A DNA stretch of 64,000 nt, taken from assembly GCA_023614405.1 (NCBI GenBank), contig CM042694.1:113396685-113460684 (forward strand). Reading direction: 5' to 3'. Position numbers and translations under genes: made by a program. This DNA comes from Avena insularis (Eukaryota > Streptophyta > Magnoliopsida > Poales > Poaceae). The notes under the pieces are model-generated. The model was not told the DNA's origin and did no database searches. It was given only the letters and a program-made list of their open reading frames with translations. Positions 1 to 11,301 of the stretch are shown one piece after another. The first letter of the stretch is position 1. Every line of letters begins with the position of its first letter.

Positions 1-2632
1 TCATTGTAAATCGCCCAAGAAGCCCAAAACTATGGGCAATAGCTCATAAAAATAGCCATAAAGCGCGAAAACGACGAATTTTTTGTCATAACTCTCAAAC
101 ATGTATCTAGTCTTACGGTCGTTTTAAATCTCCCTAGAACATAAAACTATGGGCAATAGCTCATGAACATGGCGATAAAGCGCGAAAACGACGAGTTTTT
201 GGTCATAACTCTCAAACATGTATCAGGTCTTACGGTCGTTGTAAATCGCCCTCGAACCGCAAAACTGTGGGCAATAGCTCATGAAAATTGCCATAAAGCG
301 CAAAAACGGTGAGTTTTTGGATATAAAACTCAAACATGTATTGGGTCTTACGGTCGTTCTAAATCGCCCAAGAAGCCCAAAACTATGGGAAATAGCTCAT
401 GAAAATAGCCATAACGCGCGAAAACAATGAGTTTTTGGTCATAACTCTCAAACATGTAGTACGTCTTACGGTCATTGTAAATTGCTCTCGAACCCCAAAA
501 CTCTACGCAGTAGAAAACATCCATAAAGCACGAAAATAACGAGCGTTTGTTCATAACTCTCAAACATGTCTCGGGTCTTATGGTCATTGTAAATCGCCCT
601 CGAACCCCAAAACTATTGACAAAAGCTCATGAAAATGGCCATAAAGCGCAAAAACGGCAAGGTTTTGGTCATAAATATCAAACATCTATTGGGTATTATG
701 GTTGTTCTAAATCGCCCAGAAATCCGAAAACTATGGGAAATAGCTCATGAAAACAGCCACAAGGCGCGAAAACAATTAGTTTTTGGTCTGAACTCTCAAA
801 GATGTAGTAGGTCTTAGAGTCATTGTAAATTGCCCTCGAACCCCAAAACTCTAGGCAATAAGTCATGAAAACGTCCAAAAAACATGAAAACGACGAGTGT
901 TTAGTCATAACTCTGAAACATGTATCGGGTCTTACGGTCGTTTCAAATCGCTCACGAACACCAAAACTGTGGGCAATAGCTCATGAAAATGTCCATAAAG
1001 AGCGAAAATGACGAGTTTTTGGTTATGACTCTCAAGCATTGTATCGGGTCTTACGCTCGTTTTAAATCGCCCTAGAACTTCAAAACTATGGTCAATAGCT
1101 CATGAAAATGGCCATAAAGCGCAAAACCTGTGAGTTTTTGGTCATAGCTCTCAAGCATTGTATCGGGGTTATGCTCATTTTAAATCGCCCTAGAACCCCA
1201 AAACTATGGTCGATAGCTCATGAAAATGGCCATATAGCGCAAAACATGTGAGTTTTTGGTCATAAATCTCAAACATGTATTGGGTGTTATGGTCGTTGTA
1301 AATCGCCCTCAAACCCATAAAATTGTGGGTAATAGCTCATGAAAACATCCATAAAGAGCAAAAACGACGAGGTTTTGGTCATGACTCTTAAGCATTGTAT
1401 TGGGGTTATGATCATTTTAAATCGCCCTATAACCCCAAAACTATGGTCGATATCTCATGAAAATGGCCATAAAGCACAAAACATGTGAGTTTTTGGTCAT
1501 AAATCTCAAACATGTATTGGGTGTTACGGTCATTGTAAATCGCCCAAGCAGCCCAAAACTATGGGCAATAGCTCACAAAAATAGCCATAAATTGTGAAAA
1601 CGACAATTTTTTTGTCATAACTCTCAAACATGTATCTAGTCTTACAGTCGTTTTAAATCTCCCTAGAACATAAAACTATGGGTAATAGCTCATGAACATG
1701 GCCATAAAGCGCGAAAACGACTAGTTTTTGGTCATAACTCTCAAACATGTATCTGGTCTTACGTTCGTTGTAAATCGCCTGCGAACCCCAAAGCTGTGGG
1801 CAATAGCTCATGAAAACACCCATAAAGCGCGAAAACGATGAGTTTTTGGTCATAACAATCAAACATGTAGTAGGTCTTACGGTCATTGTAAATTGGCCTC
1901 GAACCCCAAAACTCTAGGCAATAGCTCATGAAAACATCCCTAAAGCACGAAAACGACGAGTGCTTGTTCATAACTCTCAAACATGTATTGGGTCTGATGG
2001 TCATTGTAAATCCCCCTCGAACCCCAAAACTATGGACAATAGCTCATGAAAATGGCCACAAAGCGCAAAAATGGCAAGGTTTTGGTCATAAATATCAAAC
2101 ATCTATTGGGTCTTATGGTCGTTCTAAATTGCCCTAGAACCCCAAAACTATGGTCAATAGCTCATGAAAATGGCCATAATGCGCAAAACCTGTGAGTTTT
2201 TGGTCATAACTCTCAAGCATTTTATTGGGTCTTACGCTCGTTGAAAATCGCCCAAGAAGCCCATACCAATGGGCAATAGCTCATGAAAATGGCCATAAAG
2301 CGCAAAAAGGGAGAGTTTTCGACATAAATCTCAAACAAGTATCGAGTCTTATGGTCGTTGTAAATCGCCCTCAAACCCATAAAACTGTGGGCAATAGCTC
2401 ATGAAAACGTCCATAAAGAGCAAAAACGACGAGTTTTTGGTCATGACTCTCAAGCATTGTATTGGGGTTTACGCTCATTTTAAATCGCCCTAGAACCCCA
2501 AAACTATGGTCGATAGCTCATGAAAATGGCCATAATGCACAAAACATGTGAGTTTTTGGTCATTAATCTCAAACATGTATTGGGTATTACGGTCATTGTA
2601 AATCGCCCAAGAAGCCCAAAACTATGGGCAAT
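1..2632 (+). repeat. Irregular satellite block with a 2590-bp echo
   Basis: The window opens in the tail of a D monomer. Traced starts are E 41, F 158, G' 276, H 394, I about 512, J/G hybrid 624, H' 742, I' 860, C' 978, an A/C hybrid 1097, a D/B hybrid 1215, C 1334, D 1452, E 1570, F 1687, H 1805, I 1923, J 2041, A 2159, B 2278, C 2396, D 2515. The first 400 bases, including the unusual ATGGCGATAAAG at about 169 and GGATATAAAACTC at about 319, recur 2590 bp later (ATGGCGAT at 2759). Beyond base 400 the match falls to the ordinary level for the type. This looks like an older, more reshuffled part of the array. Confidence 0.8.
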
Positions 2633-5600
2633 AGCTCATAAAAATAGCCATAATGCGCGAAGCATTTAATTTTTGTCATAACTCTCAAACATGTATCTAG
2701 TCTTACGGTCGTTTTAAATCTCCCTAGAACATAAAACTATGGGCAATAGCTCATGAACATGGCGATAAAGCGCGAAAACGACGAGTTTTTGGTCATAACT
2801 CTCAAACATGTATGGGGTCTTACGGTCGTTGTAAATCGCCCTCGAACCGCAAAACTGTGGGCAATAGCTCATGAAAATTGCCATAAAGCGCAAAAATGGT
2901 GAGTTTTTGGATATAAAACTCAAACATGTATTGGGTCTTACGGTCGTTATAAATCGCCCAAGAAGCCCAAAACTATGGGAAATAGCTCATGAAAACAGCC
3001 ATAAAGCGCGAAAACGATGAGTTTTTGGTCATAACTCTCAAACATGTAGTAGGTCTTACGGTCATTGTAAATTGCCCTCGAACCCCAAAACACTAGGTAA
3101 TAGCTCATGAAAACGTCCATAAAGCACGAAAATGACGAGTGTTGGTTCATAACACCCAAACATGTATTGGGTCTTATGGTCATTGTAAATCCCCCTCGAA
3201 CCCCAAAATTATGGACAATAGCTCATGAAAATGGCCATAAAGCGCAAAACCTGTGAGTTTTAGGTCATAACTCTCAAGCATTGTATCGGGTCTTACGCTT
3301 GTTGTAAATTGCCCAAGAAGCCCATAACTATGGGCAATAGCTCATGAAAATAGCCATTAAGCGCAAAAAGGGAGAGTTTGTAGTCATAAATCTCAAACAT
3401 GTATCGGGTCTTATGGTCGTTATAAATCTCCCTCAAACCCATAAAACTGTGGGCAATAGCTCATGGAAACGTCCATAAAGAGCAAAAACGACGAGTTTTT
3501 GGTCATGACTCTCAAGCATTGTATTGGGGTTTACGCTCATTTTAGATCGCCCTAGAACCCCAAAACTATGGTCAATAGCTCATGAAAATGGACATAAAGC
3601 GCAAAACATGTGAGCTTTTGGTCATAACTCTCAAACATGTATCAGGTCTTACGGTTGTTGTAAATCGCCCTCAAACCCCAAAACTGTGGGCAATAGCTCG
3701 TAAAAATAGCCATAGAGTCATAAATTTCGAACATGTATCAGTTATTATGGTCGTTGTAAATCGCCATCGAACCCCAAAACTGTGGGCAATAGCACCAGAA
3801 AACATCCATAAAGAGCGAAAACAACGATTTTTTGGTCATGACTCTCAAACATTGTATCGGGTTTTACGCTCATTTTAAATCGCCCTAGAACCCCAAAACT
3901 ATGGTCAATAGCTAATGAAAATGGCCATAAAGCGCAAAACCTGTGAGTTTTTGGTCATAATTCTCAACCATTGTATTGGGTGTTACGGTCATTGTAAATC
4001 GCCTAAGAAGCCCAAAATTATGGGCAATAGCTCATAAAGCGCGAAAATGTCGAATTTTTTGTCATAACTCTCAAACATGTATCTAGTCTTACGGTTGTTT
4101 TAAATCTCCCTAGAACATAAAACTATGGGCAATAGCTCATGAACATGACCATAAAGCGCGAAAACGACGAGTTTTTGGTCATAACACTCAAACATGTATC
4201 AGGTCTTAAGGTCGCTGTAAATCGCCCTTGAACCCCAAAACTATGGGCAATAGCTCATGAAAATGGCCATAAAGCGCAAAATCGTAGAGTTTTTGGTCAT
4301 AAAACTCAAACACATATTAGGTCTTACGGTCGTTCTAAATCACCCAAGAAGCCCAAAACTATGGGAAATAGCTCATGAAAACAGCCATAAAGCGCGAAAA
4401 CGATGAATTTTTGGTCATACCTCTCAAACATGTAGTATGTCTTACAGTCATTGTAAATTGCTCTCGAACCCCAAAACTCTAGGCAATAGCTCATAAAAAC
4501 GTCCATAAAGCCCGAAAACGACGAGCGTTTGTTCATAACTCTCAAACATGTCTCGGGTCTTATGGTCATTGTAAATCGCCCTCGAACCCCAAAACTATGG
4601 ACAATAGCTCATGAAAATGGCCATAAAGCGCAAAAACGACAAGCTTTTGGTCATAAATATCAAACATCTATTGGGTATTATGGTCGTTCTAAATCGCCCA
4701 AGAATCCCAAAACTATGGGAAATAGCTCATGAAAACACGACAAAGCGCGAAAACGATGAGTTTTTGGTCTTAACTCTCAAAGATGTAGTAGGTCTTAGAG
4801 TCATTGTAAATTGCCCTCAAACCCCAAAACTCTAGGCAATAAATCATGAAAACATCCATAAAACATGAAAACGACGAGAGTTTGGTCATAACTCTCAAAC
4901 ATGTATCGGGTCTTACGGTCGTTTCAAATCGGCCACGAACCCCAAGATTGTGGGCAATAGCTCATGAAAACGTCCATAACGAGCGAAAACGACGAGTTTT
5001 TGGTCATAACTCTCAAGCATTGTATCGGGTCTTACGTTGTTCTAAATTGCCAAAGAAGCCCGTAACTATGGGCAATAGCTCATGAAAATGGCCATAAAGC
5101 GCAAAAAGGGAGTGTTTTTGGATATAAATCTCAAACATGTATCGGGTCTTATGGTCGTTGTAAATCGCCCACAAACCCATAAAACTGTGGGCAATAACTC
5201 ATGAAAACATCCATAAAGAGGAAAAACGACGAGGTTTTGGTCATGACTCTCAAGCATTGTATTGGGGTTACGCTCATTTTAAATCGACCTACACCCAAAA
5301 ACTATGGTCGATAGCTCATGAAAATGGCCATAAAGCGCAAAACATGTGAGTTTTTGGTCATAAATCTCAAACATGTATTGGGTGTTACGGTCATTGTAAA
5401 TCGCCCAAGAAGCCCAAAACTATGGGCAATAGCTCATAAAAATAGCCATAAAGCGCGAAAACGACGATTTTTTTGTCATAACTCTCAAACATGTATCTAG
5501 TCTTACAGTCCTTTTAAATCTCCCTAGAACATAAAACTATGGGCACTAGCTCATGAACATGGCCATGAAGCGCGAAAACGATGAGTTTTTGGTCATAACA

Positions 5601-6107
5601 CTCAAATATGTATCAGGTCTTACGGTCGTTGTAAATCGCCCTCGAACTCCAGAGCTGTGGGCAATAGCTCATAAAAATGGACATAAAGCGCAAAAACGGC
5701 GAGTTTTTGTTCATAAATCTCAAACATGTATTGGGTCTTACGGTCGTTCTAAATCGCCCAAGAAGCCCAAAACTATGGGAAATAGCTCATGAAAACAGCC
5801 ATAAATCGCGAATATGTAGTAGGCCTTACGGTCATTGTAAATTGCCCTCGAACCCCAAAACTCTAGGCAATAGCTCATGAAAACATCCATAAAGCACGAA
5901 AATGACGACTCCTTGTTCATAACTCTCAAACATGTATCGGGTCTTATGGTCATTGTAAATCCCCATCGACCTCCAAAACTATGGATAATAGCTCATGAAA
6001 ATGGCCATAAAGCGCAAAAACGGCAAGGTTTTGGTCATAAATATCAAACATCTATTGGGTCTTATGGTCGTTCTAAATCGCCCTAGAACCCGAAAACTAT
6101 GGTCACT
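2633..6107 (+). repeat. Irregular satellite block 2
   Basis: Starts with E, F, G', H, I, then A, B, C, a D/F hybrid, a shortened F' (GCCATAGAGTCATAAATTTCG near 3711), C'', a mixed A/D and a shortened E at about 4031. An E-F-G'-H-I-J-H'-I'-C' run follows and echoes 250-1050 with an offset of 3982. The block ends B, C, D, E, F, G, a shortened H at about 5800 and I, J. Local losses include a 13-bp deletion between CATAAA repeats at about 4034, and a loss of about 37 bp in H at about 5809 (TCGCGAATATGTAG). Confidence 0.75.
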
Positions 6108-6815
6108 AGCTCATGAAAATGGCCATAAAGTGCAAAACCTGTTAGTTTTTGGTCATAACTCTCAAGCATTGTACCGGGTCTTACGCTCGTTGTAAATCGC
6201 CCAAGAATCCCATAACAATGGGCGATAGCTCATGAAAATGGCCATAAAGCGCAAAAAGGGAGAGTTTTTGGTCATAAATCTCAAACATGTATCAGGTCTT
6301 ATGGTCGTTGTAAATCGCCCTCAAACCCATAAAACTGTGGGAAGTAGCTCGTGAAAACGTCCATAAAGAGCAAAAATGCTGATTTTTTGGTCATGACTCT
6401 CAAGCATTGTATTGGGGTTTATGCTCATTTTAAATCGCCCTAGAACGACAGAACTATGGTCAATCTCTCATGAAAATGGCCATAAACCGCAAAACATGTA
6501 AGCTTTCGGTCATAATTCTCAAAGATGTATTGGGTGTTACGGCCATTGTAAATCGCCGAAGAACCCAAAACTATGGGCAATAGCTCTAAAATAGCCATAA
6601 AGCGCGAAAACAATGAACCTTTTGTCATAACTCTCAAACATGTATCTAGTCTTATAGTCGTTTTAAATCGCCCAAGAAGCCCAAAACTATGGGTAATAGC
6701 TCATGGACATGGCCATAAAGCGCGAAAACGACGAGTTTTTGGTCATAACTGTCAAACATGTATCAGGTCTTACGGTCGTTCTAAATCGCCCTAGAACCCG
6801 AAAACTATGGTCAAT
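6108..6815 (+). repeat. 6-monomer unit A-F, copy 1
   Basis: A, B, C, D, E and an F whose 3' end has become J-like (TTCTAAATCGCCCTAGAACC), so that it leads straight back to A. The unit is 708 bp. Rare shared variants with copy 2 include CATAAACCGCAAAACATGTA in D (6481 and 7188) and GGTGTTACGGCCATTG. Confidence 0.85.
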
Positions 6816-7522
6816 AGCTCATGAAAATGGCCATAAAGCGCAAACCTGTGAGTTTTTGGTCATAACTCTCAAGCATTGTATCGGGTCTTACACTCGTTGT
6901 AAATCGCCCAAGAAGCCCATAACAATGGGAAATAGCTCATGAAAATGGCCATAAAGTGCAAAAAGGGAGAGTTTTTGGTCATAAATCTCAAACATGTATC
7001 GGGTCTTATGGTCGTTGTAAATCGCCCTCAAACCCACAAAATTGTGGGCAATAGCTCATGAAAACGTCCATAAAGAGCAAAAATGATGAGTTTTTGGTCA
7101 TGACTCTCAAGCATTGTATTGGGGTTTATGCTCATTTTAAATCGCCCTAGAACCCCAAAACTATGGTCAATAGCTCATGAAAATGGCCATAAACCGCAAA
7201 ACATGTAAGCTTTTGGTCATAATTCTCAAACATGTATTGGGTGTTACGGCCATTGTAAATCGCCCAAGAACCCAAAACTATGGGCAATAGCTCATAAAAT
7301 AGCCATAATGCGCGAAAACGACGAACTTTTTGTCATAACTCTCAAACATGTATCTAGTCTTATAGTCGTTTTAAATCTCCCTAGAACATAAAACTATGGG
7401 TAATAGCTCATGAACATGGCCATAAAGCACGAAAACGACGAGTTTTTGGTCATAACTCTCAAACATGTATCAGCTCTTACGGTCGTTGTAAATCGCCCTC
7501 GAACCCCAAAGCTATGGGCAAT
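6816..7522 (+). repeat. 6-monomer unit A-F, copy 2
   Basis: Tandem partner of the preceding 708-bp unit (707 bp here). Its F keeps the normal F end and leads into the variant monomer F' (TCATAAATTTCGAACATG). The direct F-to-A jump in copy 1 marks where an unequal exchange joined the copies. Confidence 0.85.
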
Positions 7523-10238
7523 AGATCATTAAAATGGCCATAAAGCGCAAAAACGACGAGTTTTTGGTCATAAATTTCGAACATGTATCAGTTCTTATGG
7601 TCGTTGTAAATCGCCATCGAACCCCAAAACTGTGGGCAATAGCTCCAGAAAACATCCAGAAAGAGCGAAAACAACGATTTTTTGGTCATGACTCTCAAAC
7701 ATTGTATCGGGTTTTACGCTCATTTTAAATCGCCCTAGAACCTCAAAACTATGGTTAATAGCTCATGAAAATGGCCATAAAGCGTAAAACCTGTGAGTTT
7801 TTGGTCATAACTCTCAAGCATTGTATCGGGTCTTACGCTTGTTGTAAATCGCCAAAGAATCCCATAACTATGGGCAATAGCTCATGAAAATGGCAATAAA
7901 GCGCAAAAGGGAGTGTTTTTGGTCATAAATCTCAAACATGTATCGGGTCTTATGGTCGTTGTAAATCGCCCTCAAACAAATAAAACTGTGGGCAATAGCT
8001 CATAAAAACGTCCACAAAGAGCAAAAACGACGAGTTTTAGGTCATGACTCTCAAGCATTGTATTGGGGTTACGCTCATTTTAAAACGCCCTAGAACCCCA
8101 AAGTTATGGTCGATAGCTCATGAAAATGGCCATAAAGCGCAAAACATGTGAGTTTTTGGTCATAAATCTCAAACATATATTGGGTGTTACGGTCATTCTA
8201 AATCGCCCAAGTAGCCCAAAACTATGGGCAATAGCTCATAAAAATAGCCATAAAGCGCGAAAACAACGAATCTTTTGTCATAACTCTCAGACATGTATCT
8301 AGTCTTACAGTCGTTTTAAATCTCCCTAGGACATAAAACTATGGCCAATACCTCATGACCATGGCCATAAAGCGTGAAAACGACGAGTTTTTGGTCATCA
8401 CTCTCAAATATGTATCAGGTCTTACGGTCGTTGTAAATCGTCCTCGAACTTGTCGGCAATAGCTCATGAAAATGGCCATAAAGCGCAAAAACGGCGAGTT
8501 TTTGGTCATAAATCTCAAACATGTATACGGTCTTACGGTCGTTCTAAATCGCCCAAAAAGCCTAAAACTATGGGAAATAGCTCATGAAAACAGCCATAAA
8601 GCGCCAAAACGATGAGTTTTTGGTCATAACTCTCAAACATGTAGTAGGTCTTACGGTCATTGTAAATTGCCCTCGAACCCCAAAACTCTAGGCAATAACT
8701 CATGAAAACATCCATAAAGCACGAAAACGACGAGTGCTTGTTCATAACTCTCAAACATGTATCGGGTCTTATAGTCATTGTAAATCCCCATCGAACCCCA
8801 AAACTATAGACAATAACTCATGAAAATGGCCATCAAGCGCAAAAACGGCAAGGTTTTGGTCATAAAATATCAAACATCTACTGGGTCTTATGGTCATTCT
8901 AAATCGCCCTAGAACCCAAAAACTATGGTCAATAGCTCATGAAAATGGCCATAAAGCGCAAAACCTGTCAGTTTTTGGTCATAACTCTCAAGAATTGTAT
9001 CGGGCCTTATGCTCGTTGTAAATCGCCCAAGAAGCCCATAACAATGGGCAATAGCTCCTGAAAATGGCCATAAAGCGCAAAAAGAGAGAGTTTCTGGTCA
9101 TAAATCTCAAACATGTATCGGGTCTTACGATCGATGTAAATCGCCCTCAAACCCATAAAACTGTGGGCAATAGCTCATGAAAACGTCCATAAAGAGCAAA
9201 AACGACGAGTTTTTGGTCATGACTCTCAAGCATTGTATTGGGGTTTACGCTCATTTTAAATCGCCCTTGAACACCAAAACTATGGTCAATAGCTCATGAA
9301 AATGGCCATAAACCGCAAAACATGTGAGCTTTTGGTCATAAATCTCAAACATGTATTGGGTGTTACGGTCATTGTAAATCGCCCAAGAAGCCCAAAACTA
9401 TGGGCAATAGCTCATTAAAATAGCCATAAAGCGCGAAAACGACGAATCTTTTGTCATAACTCTCAAGCATGTATCTAGTCTTACAGTCGTTTTAAATCTC
9501 CCTAGAACATAAAACTATGGGCAATAGCTCATGAACATGGCCATAAAGCGCGAAAACGACGAGTTTTTGGTCATAACTCTCAAATATGTATCAGGTCTTA
9601 CGGTCGTTGTAAATCGCCCTCGAACTCCAAAGCTGTGGGCAATAGCTCATGAAAATGGCCATAAAGCGCAAAAACGGCGAGTTTTTGGTCATAAATCTCA
9701 AACATGTATAGGGTCTTACGGTCGTTCTAAATCGCCCAAGAAGCCCAAAACTATGGGAATAGCTCATGAAAACAACCATAAAGCGCGAAAACGATGAGTT
9801 TTTGGTCATAAATATCAAACATCTATTGTGTCTTATGGTCGTTCTAAATCGCCCTAGAACCCCAAAACTATGGTCAATAGCTCATGAAAATGGCCATAAA
9901 GCGCAAAACCTGTGAGTTTTTGGTCATAACTCTCAAGCATTGTATCGGGTCTTACGCTCATTGTAAATCGCCCAAGAAGACCAAAACAATGGGCAATAGC
10001 TCATGAAAATGGCCATAACGCGGAAAGAGGGAAAGTTTTTGGTCATAAATAATCTCAAACATGTATCGGGTCTTATGGTCGTTGTAAATCGCCTTCAAAC
10101 CCATAAAATTGTGGGCAATAGCTCATGAAAACATCCATAAAGAGCAAAAACAACGAGTTTTTGGTCATGACTCTCAAGCATTGTATTGGGGTTTACGCTC
10201 ATTTTAAATCGCCCTAGAACCCCAAAACTATGGTCAAT
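7523..10238 (+). repeat. Satellite block in ordinary A-J order
   Basis: Reads F', C'', A, B, C, D, E, F, G, H, I, J, A, B, C, D, E, F, G, H/J hybrid, A, B, C. The F at about 8346 has lost some 12-13 bases near its 3' end (CGAACTTGTCGGCAATAG near 8445). Nothing other than satellite is present. Confidence 0.85.
9761..9878 (+). repeat. Hybrid monomer H/J (two-monomer deletion)
   Basis: The 5' part is H (AAAACAACCATAAAGCGCG, CGATGAGTTTTTGG) and from GGTCATAAATATCAAACATC onward it is J. The I monomer and the complementary parts of H and J are missing, which equals a loss of exactly two repeat lengths at the shared TTTTTGGTCATAA. Confidence 0.85.
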
Positions 10239-10357
10239 AGCTCATGAAAATGGCCATAAACTGCAAAACATGTGAGTTTTTGGTCATAAATCTCAAGCAT
10301 TGTATCGGGTCTTACGCTCGTTGTAAATCGCCCAAGAAGCCCATAACAATGGGCAAT
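10239..10357 (+). repeat. Hybrid monomer D/A
   Basis: The first 50-odd bases match type D (AAACTGCAAAACATGTGAG) and the rest matches type A (CTCAAGCATTG, TACGCTCG, GCCCATAACAATGGGC). The switch falls in the shared GGTCATAAATCTCAA stretch, which fits an exchange between misaligned monomers. The same hybrid recurs at 11421 and 17223, always followed by type B, so it was made once and then copied with its neighbours. It takes the A slot of the 10-mer here. Confidence 0.85.
10339..10354. repeat. Second dyad, at monomer end
   Basis: GCCCATAACAATGGGC has 6-bp arms. Sibling monomers read GCCCAAAACTATGGGC (5-bp arms) or GCCCATAACTATGGGC (7-bp arms, e.g. near 3319). Types ending TATGGTC, TATGGAC or CTCTAGGC lack it, so it belongs to a subset of slots in the unit. 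Confidence 0.65.
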
Positions 10358-10475
10358 AGCTCATGAAAATGGACATAAAGCGCAAAAAGGGAGAGTTTTT
10401 GGTCATAAATCTAAACATGTATCGGGTCTTACGGTCGATGTAAATCGCCCTCAAACCCGTAAAACTGTGGGCAGT
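10358..10475 (+). repeat. Monomer type B
   Basis: Type B is marked by GCGCAAAAAGGGAGAG, by ATCGGGTCTTAYGG, and by the 3' end CCCTCAAACCCATAAAACTGTGGGC read in part as CCCATAAAACTGTGGGC. This copy lacks one base in ATCTAAACATG (others have ATCTCAAACATG); the same defect recurs 1182 bp later at about 11593, tying the two 10-mers together. A sublineage of B has an extra AAT (AAATAATCTC) near 10048, 15851, 19518, 45327 and 50897, a useful lineage marker. Confidence 0.9.
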
Positions 10476-10594
10476 AGCTCATGAAAACGTCCATAAAGAG
10501 CAAAAACGACGAGTTTTTGGTCATGACTCTCAAGCATTGTATTGGGGTTTACGCTCATTTTATATCGCCCTAGAACCCCAAAACTATGGTCAAT
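10476..10594 (+). repeat. Monomer type C
   Basis: Type C begins with AAAACGTCCATAAAGAGC, has GGTCATGACTCTCAAGC (ATGACT rather than ATAACT), and the very distinctive TTGGGGTTTACGCTCATTTT. It ends CCCCAAAACTATGGTC and precedes D. The TTGGGGTTTACGC string makes C the easiest register marker for counting units across the window. Confidence 0.9.
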
Positions 10595-10712
10595 AGCTCA
10601 TTAAAATGGCCATAAACTGCAAAACATGTGAGCTTTTGGTCATAAATCTCAAACATGTATAGTGAGTTACTGACATGGGAATTCGCCCAAGAAGACCAAA
10701 ACTATGGGCAAT
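10595..10712 (+). repeat. Monomer type D, with a scrambled patch
   Basis: Type D carries CATAAACTGCAAAACATGTG or CATAAACCGC, then GAGCTTTTGGTC and normally TTGGGTGTTACGGTCATTG. In this copy bases 10661-10682 carry 8 substitutions against the copy 1182 bp downstream (from 11843), without any length change, while both flanks match closely. The patch creates an EcoRI site (GAATTC) at 10679-10684. It is otherwise an ordinary D followed by E. Confidence 0.88.
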
Positions 10713-10829
10713 AGCTCATAAAAATAGCCATAAAGCGCGAAAACGACGAATCTTTTGTCATAACTCTCAAACATGTATCTAGTCTTACAGTCGTTTTAAA
10801 TCTCCCTAGAACATAAAACTATGGGCAAT
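10713..10829 (+). repeat. Monomer type E
   Basis: Type E starts CTCATAAAAATAGCC (ATAAAAA instead of ATGAAAA), contains GAATCTTTTGTCATAAC or GAATTTTTTGTC, then GTATCTAGTCTTACAGTCG and TCTCCCTAGAACATAAAAC. It always precedes F except where the two are fused (13155, 14221, 38456). Confidence 0.9.
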
Positions 10830-10947
10830 AGCTCATGAACATGGCCATAAAGCGCGAAAACGACGAGTTTTTGGTCATAACTCTCAAATATGTATCAGGT
10901 CTTACGGTCGTTGTAAATCGCCCTCGAACTCCAAAGCTGTGGGCAAT
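10830..10947 (+). repeat. Monomer type F
   Basis: Type F is the only type with ATGAACATGGCCATAAAGCG at its start. It then has CGACGAGTTTTTGG, GTATCAGGTC or GTATCATGTC, and ends CTCGAACTCCAAAGCTGTGG or CTCGAACCCCAAAGCTGTGG. On the minus strand its 3' end reads TATTGCCCACAGCTTTGGGG in many copies, the segment that most resembles the cereal 120-bp family. Confidence 0.9.
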
Positions 10948-11065
10948 AGCTCATGAAAATGGCCATAAAGCGCAAAAACGGCGAGTTTTTGGTTATAAAT
11001 CTCAAACATGTATAGGATCTTACGGTCGTTCTAAATCTCCCAAGAAGCCCAAAACTATGGGAAAT
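10948..11065 (+). repeat. Monomer type G
   Basis: Type G has GCGCAAAAACGGCGAG, TTCTAAATCGCCCAAGAAG and a characteristic end TATGGGAAAT where most types have TATGGGCAAT. It holds the best version of the central dyad: CAAAAAC at 10973-10979 and GTTTTTG at 10985-10991 around GGCGA. It precedes H. Confidence 0.9.
10973..10991. repeat. Central dyad of the monomer
   Basis: CAAAAAC, five bases GGCGA, then GTTTTTG: perfect 7-bp arms that could extrude as a small hairpin or bend as adjoining A- and T-tracts. Types with GCGAAAACGACGAGTTTTTG keep a 5-bp version (AAAAC/GTTTT) with the same spacing. Retention of the dyad across otherwise divergent types is visible directly; any structural or protein-binding role is inference. 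Confidence 0.7.
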
Positions 11066-11183
11066 AGCTCATGAAAAGAGCCATAAAGCGCGAAAACGAT
11101 GAGTTTTTGGTCATCACTCTCAAACATGTAGTAGGTCTTATGGTCATTGTAAATTGCCCTCGAACCCCAAAACTCTAGGCAAT
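11066..11183 (+). repeat. Monomer type H
   Basis: Type H has AAAACAGCCATAAAGCGCG (AAAAGAGCC in this copy), CGATGAGTTTTTGG, CATGTAGTAGGTC or CATGTAGTTGGTC in place of CATGTATNGGGTC, and ends AACTCTAGGCAATAGC. The GTAGTAGG and CTCTAGG strings occur in nearly every unit and mark this slot. Confidence 0.9.
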
Positions 11184-11301
11184 AGCTCGTGAAAACGTCC
11201 ATAAAGCACGAAAACGACGAGTGTTTGTTCATAACTCTTAAACATGTATCGGGTCTTATGGTCGTTGTAAATCGCCCTCGAACCCCAAAACTATGGACAA
11301 T
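11184..11301 (+). repeat. Monomer type I
   Basis: Type I has AAAACGTCCATAAAGCACG, GAGTGTTTGTTCATAAC or GAGTGCTTGTTCATAAC (TTCATAAC replacing GGTCATAAC), then ATCGGGTCTTATGG and usually AAATCCCCATCG or AAATCGCCCTCG, ending CTATGGACAATAGC. It follows H and precedes J. Confidence 0.9.
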
